Shown: piece by piece, positions 10,797-19,979 of the stretch
Numbering within the stretch: the first letter of the stretch is position 1
Layout: each line of letters begins with the position of its first letter
Source: Rhodocollybia butyracea
Taxonomy: Eukaryota > Basidiomycota > Agaricomycetes > Agaricales > Omphalotaceae
Reading direction: 5' to 3'
Assembly (NCBI GenBank): GCA_015501585.1
Contig: JADNRY010000754.1
Coordinates: 1-27,898 of the forward strand
DNA length: 27,898 bases
Made by a program: the position numbers and the translations under genes
Notes under the pieces: model-generated
What the model saw: the letters and a program-made list of their open reading frames with translations, nothing else
Told to the model about the DNA's origin: nothing
The model's database searches: none

Positions 10797-11587
10797 TCGA
10801 TGAATCAACATGCCAAGCCAGCCAAAGAGTAGGGACCAGTCGACTTGCATACCCGCGACAGCCTGATAAAGAGGTTTCGCCCCAAGCGTAAGGATCTGCA
10901 AATGTACCCCCCCAAGCCCGTCCGTGAAGAACACTGCCCTTAATTATAATACCCCAATACGGGGGTCGGACGACTCAATTTCTGCGACTTCTGTGTGCAA
11001 TACATAGTCTGCCACTGCAACTGGTATGTATGAACTCGTAGTTGTTTTCCAAGCCGTTGCGAAGCCCACTAGATTTTGCGCTGACGGTCAAAGTTGACGG
11101 TGTACACTGACAACTGATGGTGTTCAACTTTGCGACCGAGTGCAGCATGAAGTTTAGAATGAGTACGCCAGTACTCACATCCAGCCGCAACAGGTGCCAA
11201 CTGGAAAGGTTCGAGTATCTGTGAAAGTTGGAAAAGACTGACCAGAATATGAACACCATGATCGTGCGCGTGAACTGTTGACCCATAGCTTTGCTGCGCA
11301 CATAGAAGAGGTCCCTGTCCCCTTGTCCCTGCCCCATGTAGCGGCGGAAGTTAAACCGGCAGGGAACCGAGACACCATGAGCGCCGCGCACACCAACAGG
11401 GCTGTCCTTAAGACACAAGGAAGGGATGTTAAGACGAGGAACAGGCCCAGTGGTGCCGACGAGGCCATCGGTGCCGATAGTCATCCAGCTTAATATATTG
11501 AGTACATGCACATCTACAAGTGATTATAACGCTTACATTAGCCGTTTACTCTAAAGTCATTTGCATGACGGTTGTCTGAGCTTTTGT
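10797..11587 (-). pseudogene. GH3 beta-glucosidase remnant, copy 2
   Basis: Counterpart of the remnant at 1,198-1,806. The first exon reads KAQTTVMQMTLE followed by a TAA stop where copy 1 has Glu, then TAN and a GTAAGC donor. Further on come GTTGPVPRLNIPSLCLKDSP, VGVRGAHGVS, FPAGLTSAATWGRD and YVRSKAMGQQF, closely matching GH3 N-terminal blocks but spread over different frames. A segment of about 190 bases (roughly 10,940-11,128) absent from copy 1 interrupts it, followed by the GRAWGG/DPYAW-like end. Only the N-terminal part of a GH3 enzyme is represented, without the nucleophile region, so it cannot be active. Confidence 0.74.
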
Positions 11588-11885
11588 TTTCCTCCGTTGG
11601 GACTGGCTAAAAAAATTCCGCGTCAAATCAAGGGGATCTCGAATGAGGCAGGGCGTACGGGCGGGCCACTTTCCATTGTTTCCACAATCAAGCGCATATT
11701 GTGGGGAAAACACTGCAACAGGACTGGCTTCGGAGGGTTGTACGGAGCTTGTAGGAGAATGGCAGTATTTGACGAGGCATGAAGATCTGCGGCGATACAG
11801 TCTGGTTGGGTTTCTTTAACCTTCTTTCAAGAAATTTGAAATGAATTCCGTTGACATTTCGTAGACTGCGTTGCAGCCACAAGCA
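11588..11885. other. Conserved 5' flank of the GH3 remnant, then the hAT insertion target
   Basis: Up to about 11,760 this matches 1,840-2,000. The remainder is single-copy DNA leading to the transposon target site. No gene seen. Confidence 0.5.
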
Positions 11886-11893
11886 CCAGCTGC
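11886..11893. repeat. 8-bp target site duplication, left, outer hAT element
   Basis: CCAGCTGC, repeated exactly at 12,564-12,571 on the other side of the element. An 8-bp duplication is the hAT hallmark. Confidence 0.85.
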
Positions 11894-12563
11894 TAGTGCT
11901 CCGAAGGCTCGGCTTCAACTGGCGGCGCGCCGGCCATAAGCCAAAACTAAGCTAAGCTGAGCCGAGCCAATATAAACTTGGCTGATAGCTAGTGCTCCGA
12001 AGGCTTGGCTTAGCTCCGCTTTGATTGGCTTTGGCTTTGAATGGCTCGGCTTACTCACTATAGCGACCGGCTTGGCGCGCTACGGCTTCAGCCGTTGTAG
12101 ATATATTAATGGCTGTGCAAAGTTGTTTATGCCACCGCAATCCTGTTTTTGTGGTGGTATAAACAAATGTTAGGCGGTGTTAGCTACGGCCCGTACCGAC
12201 TTATAGAAGCCATGGCTAAGCCGCTCAAAGCGGCTATCAGCCAAGTTTATATTGGCTTGGCTTGGCTTATGGCCGGCGCGCCGCCAGTTGAAGCCGAGCC
12301 TTCAGAGTACTACTGATAGCCGCTTTGAGCGGCTTAGCCATGGCTTCTATAAGTCGGTACGGGCCGTAGCTAACACCGCCTAACATTTGTTTATACTACC
12401 ACAAAAACAGGATTGCGGTGGCATAAACAACTTTGCACAGCCATTAATATATCTACAATGGCTGAAGCCGTAGTGCGCCAAGCCGGTCGCTATAGTGAGT
12501 AAGCCGAGCCATTCAAAGCCAAAGCCAAGCTAAGTGGAGCTAAGCCAAGCCTTCGGAGCACTA
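11894..12563. mobile_element. hAT-type MITE (outer), interrupted by a nested copy
   Basis: The ends are inverted repeats beginning TAGTGCTCCGAAGGCT, fitting the hAT terminal pattern (C/T)A(A/G)NG, flanked by the 8-bp duplication CCAGCTGC. Without the nested insert (323 bp) and its duplication (8 bp) the element is 339 bp. It encodes nothing and has GC-rich subterminal palindromes such as GCCGCTTTGAGCGGC and GGCGGCGCGCCGGCC, as usual for miniature elements moved by a transposase elsewhere. The nested relative lies in reverse orientation, so the whole 670 bp folds into a long interrupted hairpin. Confidence 0.85.
11990..12312. mobile_element. hAT-type MITE (inner, nested, inverted)
   Basis: The left end TAGTGCTCCGAAGGCTTGGC and the right end ...TTCAGAGTACTA are an imperfect terminal inverted repeat. 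CTGATAGC occurs immediately outside both ends (11,982-11,989 and 12,313-12,320), a perfect 8-bp target duplication in the outer element. The sequence is a reverse-orientation member of the same family: its right end reads, inverted, as the outer element's left end (CGGCTTCAACTGGCGGCGCG). Length 323 bp, non-coding. Confidence 0.85.
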
Positions 12564-12571
12564 CCAGCTGC
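12564..12571. repeat. 8-bp target site duplication, right, outer hAT element
   Basis: CCAGCTGC, identical to 11,886-11,893. Confidence 0.85.
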
Positions 12572-12770
12572 TTCATTGATCCTAGTCTTCCTGTGAAGTT
12601 TGTTATAATTTCATAACTTGAAAACAAGAGTAATCATAAGTACCTTTGAAACCATCTCTCCACCCGAAAGCTCCCAAAAGTTAGACATTAAAGATCGTTG
12701 ATATTTGTCTGGTCTCGAAGAGCTTTTCTGTGATCTAATTTACAAAATTCAGGTTCTTGAATAGACGAGA

Positions 12771-13993
12771 CACCGGGGGCAAGGACCGGCGCAGTTGATT
12801 TCCCACTGCCATTAACGCAGTGGTCAACGCAGGGGGCAACGCAGTTGATTTTTTTTTGATGATGTCATCCTATTAAATTGAAGTGCCAGCCAGTGACAAA
12901 CTTTGATTGATGCCGAATTGATACCTGATGGATCTTTCCCACTGCACGAAGTAACGTCGAAGTTGCGCACCACTACTTCTTATTTATGTCCCACTTCAAG
13001 ATGTGGCAATATGTGCTTACATCTACCGCTAAACCAAGCAGCATTCAAAAACACCAGAATCCGTACATTGATAATTACGGCGCCCATATGCCGTATGGCA
13101 CCTAATTCTTTCTCACAACCAAATACCACCTTAGCTTCGGTGTTCCTCCTTATACTGCATGAACAAGGAAGTGTATCTTCTAACTTTTGCTCAACAAAAC
13201 ATTTATCAGTACAATATATAGCTATAAAACAATTCTTTTGAGAGTTTTTCTCAAGGTCAATGCTAATAAATGGTTATTTCTGCCATTTTAATCATTCAAG
13301 AGGACATGGAACCAAGGGGCTTCATGGCTAATAGAAAAGTACCATATAGTAGTGGCATAGTAGTCTCTAGAATGTTACATGTGCAAGATCTAATATCAGT
13401 CTCAAATAATAAGCTCACAGCAAGCCTAGTAAGGGCTACTTACCATTGTGCCCTCCAGACCCCAAGCTTCTTACACCACTGCCAAGCAAATAGTACAAGA
13501 ATTCGGAGCTGCACCCCTTTGAGAATAGTATTTGAGCTTGACAATTGGTGCATCAATTGCAGTGAGTTGTCAAATAAATAGCATGCAACAAATGAAGCAT
13601 GATGGTGTCTGAGATTTTGGCATCAAATGTGGGCCGGTTGAGGCATGCGGAATCGCAACGACATGGGGGTAAGAGCGCAAGAGTGAATTAGAATTATAAC
13701 AAAATTATAATCTACCTACAGAGTGACTCATAAGTAAACTATGTACATAAGCGGTGGAACAACTGCCGAGCAACAACTGTGTACTCTAATAGGGCCTTCT
13801 ATCACTGCTAGGTTAGAAACCTTGCAAGAAGTAGTGTACAATCACCTATAATGCGGTGAGAAAGATTCATCAATGAGGCATCAATGCCAGGACGCCGTTT
13901 CAATAGAATGACATCATCAAAAAATTAACTGCGTTGCCCCCTGCGTTGCCCACTGCATTAATAAATCAACTGCGCCGGTCCTTGCCCCCAGTG
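12771..13993. mobile_element. Non-autonomous CACTA-like DNA transposon
   Basis: The ends are CACCGGGGGCAAGGACCGGC on the left and, inverted, CACTGGGGGCAAGGACCGGC on the right. Similarity between the ends continues for about 90-100 bp and includes repeated subterminal blocks GCAACGCAG and GATGATGTCAT. A 3-bp AGA lies on both sides (12,768-12,770 and 13,994-13,996). CACT(G/A) termini, subterminal repeats and a 3-bp duplication are typical of the CACTA/EnSpm superfamily. The 1.2-kb interior is AT-rich, with open frames of only 112 and 103 codons and no transposase motif, so it would need a transposase supplied in trans. A 3-bp duplication is weak evidence alone; the superfamily call rests on the combination. 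Confidence 0.68.
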
Positions 13994-14084
13994 AGAGATG
14001 TAGTCAAATTGTTGAAGGGCGCCTAGCGACATTAGCGCTGTCTTATCTTATTCTTATCTTATCATCAGCACACACATCACTTGG

Positions 14085-14141
14085 ATTTACCATGGTTGCC
14101 GCTCACCATTCCGTACCCTTCCACTCTCTCTCAAACTAGGC
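14085..14141 (+). pseudogene. Coiled-coil protein gene relic, 5' piece
   Basis: 'ccgtacccttccactctctc' and its surroundings match 4,960-5,026 of the gene at 4,330-5,241. Similarity stops after 'tcaaactagg', where foreign DNA begins. The matching 3' piece lies about 2.5 kb downstream at 16,655-16,915. Confidence 0.72.
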
Positions 14142-14157
14142 ACGGAATCATGCCGTG

Positions 14158-14530
14158 CATCAGGAAAAGCCGTTTTTGCCTAGGTGACCCCAGACTGGCC
14201 TAAAGCAAACTAGGTGACCTATGAATCCTATGGCATCCTAGGAATTTGGGCTTGTCCCTTGCCAGTCAAGGCTCTTGAGGATTCCCTAGGCAAGCCTAGG
14301 TTTGCCCAGGTTTGCCCAGGTGCTCCTGGGGAACACCTGGGGAACACCTGGGCAAACCTGGGCAAACCTAGGCTTGCCCTGGGTTTGCCTAGGATACCCT
14401 AGGGAATCCTCAAGAGCCTTGACTGGCAAGGGACAAGCCCAAATTCCTAGGATGCCATAGGATTCATAGGTCACCTAGTTTGCTTTAGGCCACTCTGGTG
14501 TCACCTAGGCAAAAACGGCTTTTCCTGATG
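14158..14530. mobile_element. 373-bp palindromic element, copy A
   Basis: Starts CATCAGGAAAAGCCGTTTTT and ends with its inverse. The outer 133 bases of each arm (14,158-14,290 and 14,398-14,530) are inverse copies with about two mismatches, and the centre consists of CCTAGG- and CCTGGG-rich sub-repeats, so nearly the whole element is one hairpin. The two strands therefore carry near-identical 62-codon frames that have no coding meaning. Copies B and C have the same length. The immediate flanks share only the 2-mer TG. No transposon superfamily can be named; it is MITE- or foldback-like. Confidence 0.82.
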
Positions 14531-15527
14531 TGATCTCAAATCAGTTCTCAATGCTTAGGCTCAAGCAACTTGTGCTGTTATATGGACGCAAAATATATCA
14601 GGATGTTAGATGTCCAGAGTTTATCAAAGCAAGGGATCATGAAAGACTTGCGAGTGTGGGCCACTGCACCAAGCGCGTGGCAGGTACGAGTCCGGCTGAA
14701 CACATTGGCAGGGGAAAGAGGCTGATTGGAGATCTCCATGCGCAAGGTAATTGCCAAAACATGGGAAGGGAGCTGGTTTCTGACAAAGGTGAGGAGTTGG
14801 GACACAAAGAGAGCGCAAGTGGGTTCAAATGAGAACACCATGGATTGAACATTCGGGGCGTGCTGGAGAATTTCACCGATGCGATTACCGGTAGTAGTGG
14901 AACCAAGCGGGAAGGCTCGGGTAAACGAGAAAGAAAACTTGACATAAGTCAAAGTGTTTGCAAAATTCCCCGTGATAAGAGAGTGAGAACAAACAGCGCA
15001 ATGGAAGCTGGCAACTGCTCTGGTTGAAAAGATATTGACCCGCTGGAATATAAGCGGAGGCAACACAGCAGCAAATGTCTGGCAAACCGTAAGCATGGAA
15101 AGGAGCTCTTTTCATTTGGAAAGATGCTGAAGTTCGAGGGCACTGCTATCATTCAATGGAACACAAGTGATGTCAAATGAAGGATCAATGTAGAAAGCAA
15201 CATATATTTGCAAAATTTTGGTGGTGAGCTTGGTAGGCACTATGAAAGAAAAATCAGTGCAAGGAATGTGAGAGATACCTGAATACACTCACAAGAAGTA
15301 AAGGAAGGCATTTTGCCCAAAATTAGAAAGGGCAGTAAATATTGAAGTTGTTGATGGAACCATTAAATACACCAAAAGAGGCAGCGCATGCACTTCAACC
15401 ACCGCTGACAAAAAGTAAAAACCCGAGGAAGTAAAGTGTGAGGGTACAAAACAGGAAGTAATGAGATATATATAAACGCTGTGTGGCAAAAAAAAGAATC
15501 CACTGCACTGAGAATTTGCGTGTGCAT
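14531..15527. other. Unassigned 997-bp spacer between palindromic copies A and B
   Basis: Unique sequence in this window, bounded by copies A and B in direct orientation. The longest open frame is 172 codons on the minus strand (14,578-15,096), without recognisable motifs. It belongs to the DNA that interrupts the coiled-coil protein relic. It could be the body of an older insertion that the palindromic elements later entered. Confidence 0.4.
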
Positions 15528-16276
15528 CATCAGGAAAAGCCGTTTTTGCCTAGGTGACCCCAGAGTGGCCTAAAGCAAACTAGGTGACCTATGAATCCTA
15601 TGGCATCCTAGGAATTTGGGCTCATCCCTTGCCAGTCAAGGCTCTTGAGGATTCCCTAGGCAAGCCTAGGTTTGCCCAGGCTTGCCCAGGTGCTCCTGGG
15701 GAACACCTGCATCAGGAAAAGCTGTTTTTGCCTAGGTGACCCCAGAGTGGCCTAAAGCAAACTAGGTGACCTATGAATCCTATGGCATCCTAGGAATTTG
15801 GGCTTGTCCCTTGCCAGTCAAGGCTCTTGAGGATTCCCTAGGGTATCCTAGGCAAACCCAGGGCAAGCCTAGGTTTGCCCAGGTTTGCCCAGGTGTTCCC
15901 CAGGTGTTCCCCAGGAGCACCTGGGCAAACCTGGGCAAACCTAGGCTTGCCTAGGGAATCCTCAAGAGCCTTGACTGGCAAGGGACAAGCCCAAATTCCT
16001 AGGATGCCATAGGATTCATAGGTCACCTAGTTTGCTTTAGGCCACTCTGGGGTCACCTAGGCAAAAATGGCTTTTCCTGATGCTGGGGAACACCTGGGCA
16101 AACCTGGGCAAACCTAGGCTTGCCCTGGGTTTGTCTAGGATACCCTAGGGAATCCTCAAGAGCCTTGACTGGCAAGGGACAAGCCCAAATTCCTAGGATG
16201 CCATAGGATTCATAGGTCACCTAGTTTGCTTTAGGCCACTCTGGGGTCACCTAGGCAAAAACAGCTTTTCCTGATG
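15528..16276. mobile_element. 373-bp palindromic element, copy B, split by copy C
   Basis: The left half, 15,528-15,709, and the right half, 16,083-16,276, rejoin to exactly 373 bp once copy C and one CTG are removed, the same length as A. The ends are CATCAGG/CCTGATG. The outer flanks share only the 2-mer AT (left 'gcat', right 'atgt'). Confidence 0.8.
15710..16082. mobile_element. 373-bp palindromic element, copy C, nested in copy B
   Basis: Full-length copy in reverse orientation to A and almost identical to it; a 189-base stretch reads the same as copy A on the opposite strand. It was inserted at the centre of copy B, and CTG lies on both sides (15,707-15,709 and 16,083-16,085), against a single CTG at that point in copy A. 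This gives the cleanest view of the insertion footprint. Confidence 0.83.
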
Positions 16277-16654
16277 ATGTAAGAGACAGAACTGCAGCGG
16301 TGTTTAATGCAGGAAAGAATGTCAAGAGGATGGCTTGGTATCAGTCAGATGCATCAATGCGCTGGGTAAATGTGGTCGCACTGCCACGCAGTAAGGGGTA
16401 GGATGCAAATAAAGAGAGTAAGTGGCGTGCAACAAGGAAATAACAGGCAAGTGGGAGCTTCAAAAAGTGCAGTGAGAAGCGTTGTTGTTGAGCGCTTGAG
16501 CGCTGAAGGTAAATTCACAAAATCACATGACAGGTGCTTTGACATCCCAAATAAGGCGAAACGATCCTGCTTAGCTTAATTTGGACGCCATCAAAACCAA
16601 TCGGGATGAAATTCCCACGTGAAACTGGCCATAAGGACGAGCCTTCATTACATT
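16277..16654. other. Right part of the DNA interrupting the coiled-coil protein relic
   Basis: About 380 bases of unassigned sequence between palindromic copy B and the point, near 16,655, where similarity to the coiled-coil protein gene resumes. No gene or terminal repeat recognised. Confidence 0.4.
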
Positions 16655-16915
16655 CAGGACTTGTAATAGCGGACCCAGTAGCGAAATCACGAGTTTATAA
16701 AACAGTTGGAGCAGCAGATGGAAAAGGAGAACGTTGGCGTTGTGGCCAAGGTGTGTCAAGTCAAAGTTGTTGATTGTGAGGTTGGAGAGAGAGGGAAAAG
16801 AGGGAAAGGGTTAAGATCAGGAAGGAGTAGAGAGGGTTTGGGTCCAAGTTGGGCGAATCCTTTGAGCTCAAGGGTAGTGTGTGAGTATCTGTATCACTGT
16901 ACCATAAATTCAAGC
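16655..16915 (+). pseudogene. Coiled-coil protein gene relic, 3' piece
   Basis: From 'acttgta' and 'agcgaaatcacgag' onward this matches 5,050-5,235. It includes the coiled-coil coding region (KQLEQQMEKENV against KQLEQQMEKEKV) and the end 'gggtccaagttgggcg...gagctcaaggg'. Indels put the remainder out of frame. It continues the relic at 14,085-14,141 after the intervening insertion. Confidence 0.78.
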
Positions 16916-16955
16916 TCTTGATCCCAATGTGAACATAGGCTCCACTGTACAGTGT

Positions 16956-17285
16956 AAATGATCCCACAAATTCTGCGTTCAGATTTTGGAGGTGCGCTTG
17001 TGTGAGTGTCGCTTATGCTCTCAAAATTCAGCGAAACATTATTGAAACATTTATTGACAGCCTGGCAAAGATATTGCACTGGCATTGTTGTGGATCGGGG
17101 CAGCATATATCTTGAATTAGCTTGAATTGCTACATAATTGAGCCGGAAATGGATGAGTATGGTAACTCCTTTAAAGGAGAGTGGTATCCAAGGCCGACAC
17201 TGTTCAACCACCCACTTCCTTTCAAGTGTCGGTTCATTGCTCTCTAAAGACGTAGAAACATCTCTAGATGTAGGAAAGTTCATTT
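16956..17285 (+). pseudogene. Cytochrome P450 relic (P450-A 3' end)
   Basis: Matches the last two exons and 3' flank of P450-A (7,729-8,060), starting at the insertion specific to that type (VNDPTN) and including its intron. The heme loop is destroyed (FRFWRCAC in place of FGFGRRAC). A small duplication adds 'agcttgaatt', and one stretch corresponding to GNLMDRKGEWYPG is shortened. It lies upstream of P450-B copy 3, mirroring the P450-A/P450-B pair at 7,193-10,547. Non-functional. Confidence 0.8.
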
Positions 17286-17611
17286 GAGGTGTACAAATTC
17301 TGAATCCAATCTCTAGACCTGCCGTCCATAATGCGGCTGCCGGCAAGAGGCCAAAGCTACACTTATCAAGTACTAAGTAGATCAGACGGGCAACTGTTGT
17401 CAAATGAAAGGCTTCATGGAAATTTTTGTGACTTTTATTGCCGATGTGTACTCAGCATGAAGTGCGGTGAGAGTTTCCTACGAAGTAAAAGCAGTGGGAA
17501 CAATCTTCCATCTTAACTGTCACATGTTCCTAAAGTAGTAATGTCATGCGACCTGGGCTTCTTATAAAAGGACATGAATGTCTCAACTAAGACCTGTCTG
17601 CATCCCTCACA
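17286..17611. other. P450-A to P450-B spacer with P450-B promoter
   Basis: Related to 8,052-8,305 but with indels. No gene. It ends in the promoter of P450-B copy 3. Confidence 0.5.
17563..17570 (+). promoter_or_regulatory. TATA box of P450-B copy 3
   Basis: TATAAAAG, 42 bases before the ATG at 17,612, in a 'ttcttataaaa' context shared with copy 2. Confidence 0.5.
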
Positions 17612-19853
17612 ATGCTCAGTGTCAAGCCAATACATGCTCTAGCTCTTCTTTTCTTCACTTCGATTCTCGTTTTATGTGCACGATGGAAGGATTCACGTCA
17701 ATACCCTCTACCTCCGGGCCCCAAGAAGCTTCCGATTCTAGGGAACTTGTTTGATATCCCCAGAAAAGGTTTTATTTGGCTTGATTACATCGAGATGTGT
17801 CGGAAATACCGTGATAATTTTTTATCACGATCGGGGTATGCTCAAGGGGCTCGCCAGATTCCGACATTATTCACCTGAGCGCTCTCAGAAACTCCATTAT
17901 TGTTCTGGACTCCGCACAGGCAATCAGTGATCTTCTTGAGAAGCGGTCCTTGCTGTACTCGAGTCGGCCTAACTCGGTATGTGACACCTATCTGGCCACT
18001 ATCATATATCACCTTTTAGTACCCCATACTCAGTTTTCCGTATTTTTGACAGGTCATGCTAAATGAGCTAATAGGGTACGTGATTGATTCTACTTTCTGG
18101 TGCACCGCCGATTTTCTTGAGCGCTCCAGTATGACTGAAGCAAAAATCTCGGCGGTGTCACAGTGTATCAGATGATAGACCACCGCGCCTTCTAATTATA
18201 CAATAGGTGGGGAATCATGCTTGGAACACAACCCAATGACGATATATGGAAAGCTCAGCAAAGAATACTTACAAACGCAATCCCTCCAACAGAAGTGAAG
18301 CGTTTTCATACGAAGCAAATCACAGCGACTCATGAGGTTCTTCGAGCCCTTGCGCATTCCGATGATATCATGGGAGATTTGTATATGTGAGTGTCTACAA
18401 GCGTAAAGGAGCCACTTTACTCATTATATCTAGGTGGACTACTGTACTCATCATGGATATAACTTATGGGATCCAAGGAGAAGAAGCCTTGCCCTTCATC
18501 AAGACTGCCATTGAAGCAATAAAATCTTTAGACGTCGCTGCAACTCCTGGCGCATTCCTAGTAGAACAATTCCCCATTCGTAAGTAAAACACCAGCGTAT
18601 TTCGTATTCATCCTGCTCGAATAACACCCCGAATCCAGTAAAATATGTACCGGAATGGTTTCCAGGAGCTGGCTTCAAGCGTAAAGCGAGAGGATGGAAT
18701 CTTTTGCGCACGGAGATGACTGAAGACCCTTTTCGTGTAACCAAAGAACAAACGGTAAATTCTTTATTATTGGACTGTCGGATCTTCATTGACGCACCGC
18801 TACAATCATTAGGTCGCTGGGACTGCCACTTCGTCTCTTGCCTCTGTTGCCCTTGAACAGATAGAACCTACTAAGGACATAGCATAGCAGGAAGAGCTCA
18901 TTAAGGCAGCCTCTGCAATGGCTCATGTAGGTAATATCCTATCTTATTAGGCTATTAGGCTTGCAGTTCACTCTCTCAAAAGGTGGGACGGACACAATAG
19001 TTATGACCATGGGGAGTTTTATACTGGTGAACGGAACAGTTTCTCGAAGGCCTTATGCGCACTGCTAACAAAATTAAGGCTGTGTTGATGAATCCGGACA
19101 TTCAAACCGAAGCTCAACGTGAACTCGATAGGGTTTTGGCACCAGGAGATTTGCCAACCTTTTCCCTCGAGCCAGATCTTCCATACATCCATGCAGTTGT
19201 TCGAGAGGTATTGAGGTACCAGAAGACCTTGGTTGAATATCGATATACGCTCATAACCTGTACATATAGATATCAACCAGTCGCAGCTCTATGTTTCCCA
19301 CATCTTGTTACTGAAGATGATGTTTATCCGGATATCTAATTCCCAAGAACTCAATTATTATACCCAATGTCTGGTGAGCATACAGTCTATCTCTATCACT
19401 TGGTAGTTTCTGAACAGTGAAAATACGATACTCAGGTCAATTCTACACAACGAAGAAGATTATCCAGATCCATATCGATTCAACCCTTCTCGCTTTCTTG
19501 ATATTAATGGGAAATTAGACCCCAGTGTCAAAGATATAGGTCCTGCATTCGGATTTGGCAGACGCGCTTGTGTGAGTCATTCCGGTTCACAATTTTTGGG
19601 TGGAGTTGATGTAAGAGATAATCATCGATAGCCCGGTAAAGAGCTTGCACTGGCATCATTATGGATTGGGATGGCGTCCATTTTAAGGTGTTACAGAATC
19701 GAACCTGAGATCGATGAGCATGGTAACCTTGCGGAGCGAAAAGCGGAGTGGTATCCTGGGTTATCACTTGTCAACCATCCACTTCCTTTCAAATGTCGCT
19801 TTATTCCTCGCTACAAGGACATAGAAGTGTCTCTGGATGTGAAACTTATTTGA
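17612..19853 (+). pseudogene. Cytochrome P450, P450-B copy 3 (disabled)
   Basis: Full-length duplicate of the intact gene at 8,306-10,547, with the same exon-intron plan and even the same genomic length. It starts at MLSVKPIHALALLFF with membrane anchor and PLPPGP hinge. Two clear lesions disable it. Codon TAG at 18,885-18,887 replaces the CAG of copy 2 (IAQQEE), just before the I-helix. A 1-nt deletion near 19,327 changes VYSGYLIPK to VYPDI-stop. The C-helix motif is also altered: WKAQQ in place of WKSQR loses the Arg that normally contacts a heme propionate. The heme loop FGFGRRAC and last exon remain well conserved, so inactivation is recent or the 3' end is still shaped by gene conversion. 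A read-through or alternatively spliced product is possible but unlikely to be active. Confidence 0.86.
18104..18156 (+). repeat. Intronic inverted repeat in P450-B copy 3
   Basis: ACCGCCGATTTT (18,104-18,115) pairs with AAAAATCTCGGCGGT near 18,142-18,156, the same position and stem as in the intact copy's intron 3. The GC-rich base of the stem is preserved although the loop has changed. Confidence 0.72.
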
Positions 19854-19979
19854 GAACTGTACCGTGTAAATGTAGTGTTTCCTGAAGGTCAAACGGTACT
19901 TATGATAAGGTGTATAAATTGTACTTCAACATCAAGATCGTTCACGATATGATCACCTTAACATGTGAACGTGAAGTTG

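Noticed and set aside
12903..13581. Two plus-strand open frames (112 and 103 codons) inside the CACTA-like element
   Set aside because: AT-rich, no transposase motif, not joined by plausible splice sites; treated as non-coding interior.
14214..14402. Identical 62-codon open frames at 14,214-14,402 (+) and 15,838-16,026 (-), with near-identical ones on the opposite strands
   Set aside because: They are the two faces of the palindromic element; a near-perfect palindrome gives the same frame on both strands. No coding evidence.
14578..15096. 172-codon minus-strand open frame between palindromic copies A and B
   Set aside because: No recognisable domain, no conserved copy, and it overlaps other frames of similar length in transposon-rich DNA.
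14158..16276. CRISPR-like repeated blocks
   Set aside because: The repeats are full-length palindromic elements with nested insertions, not short repeats separated by unique spacers, and the genome is eukaryotic.
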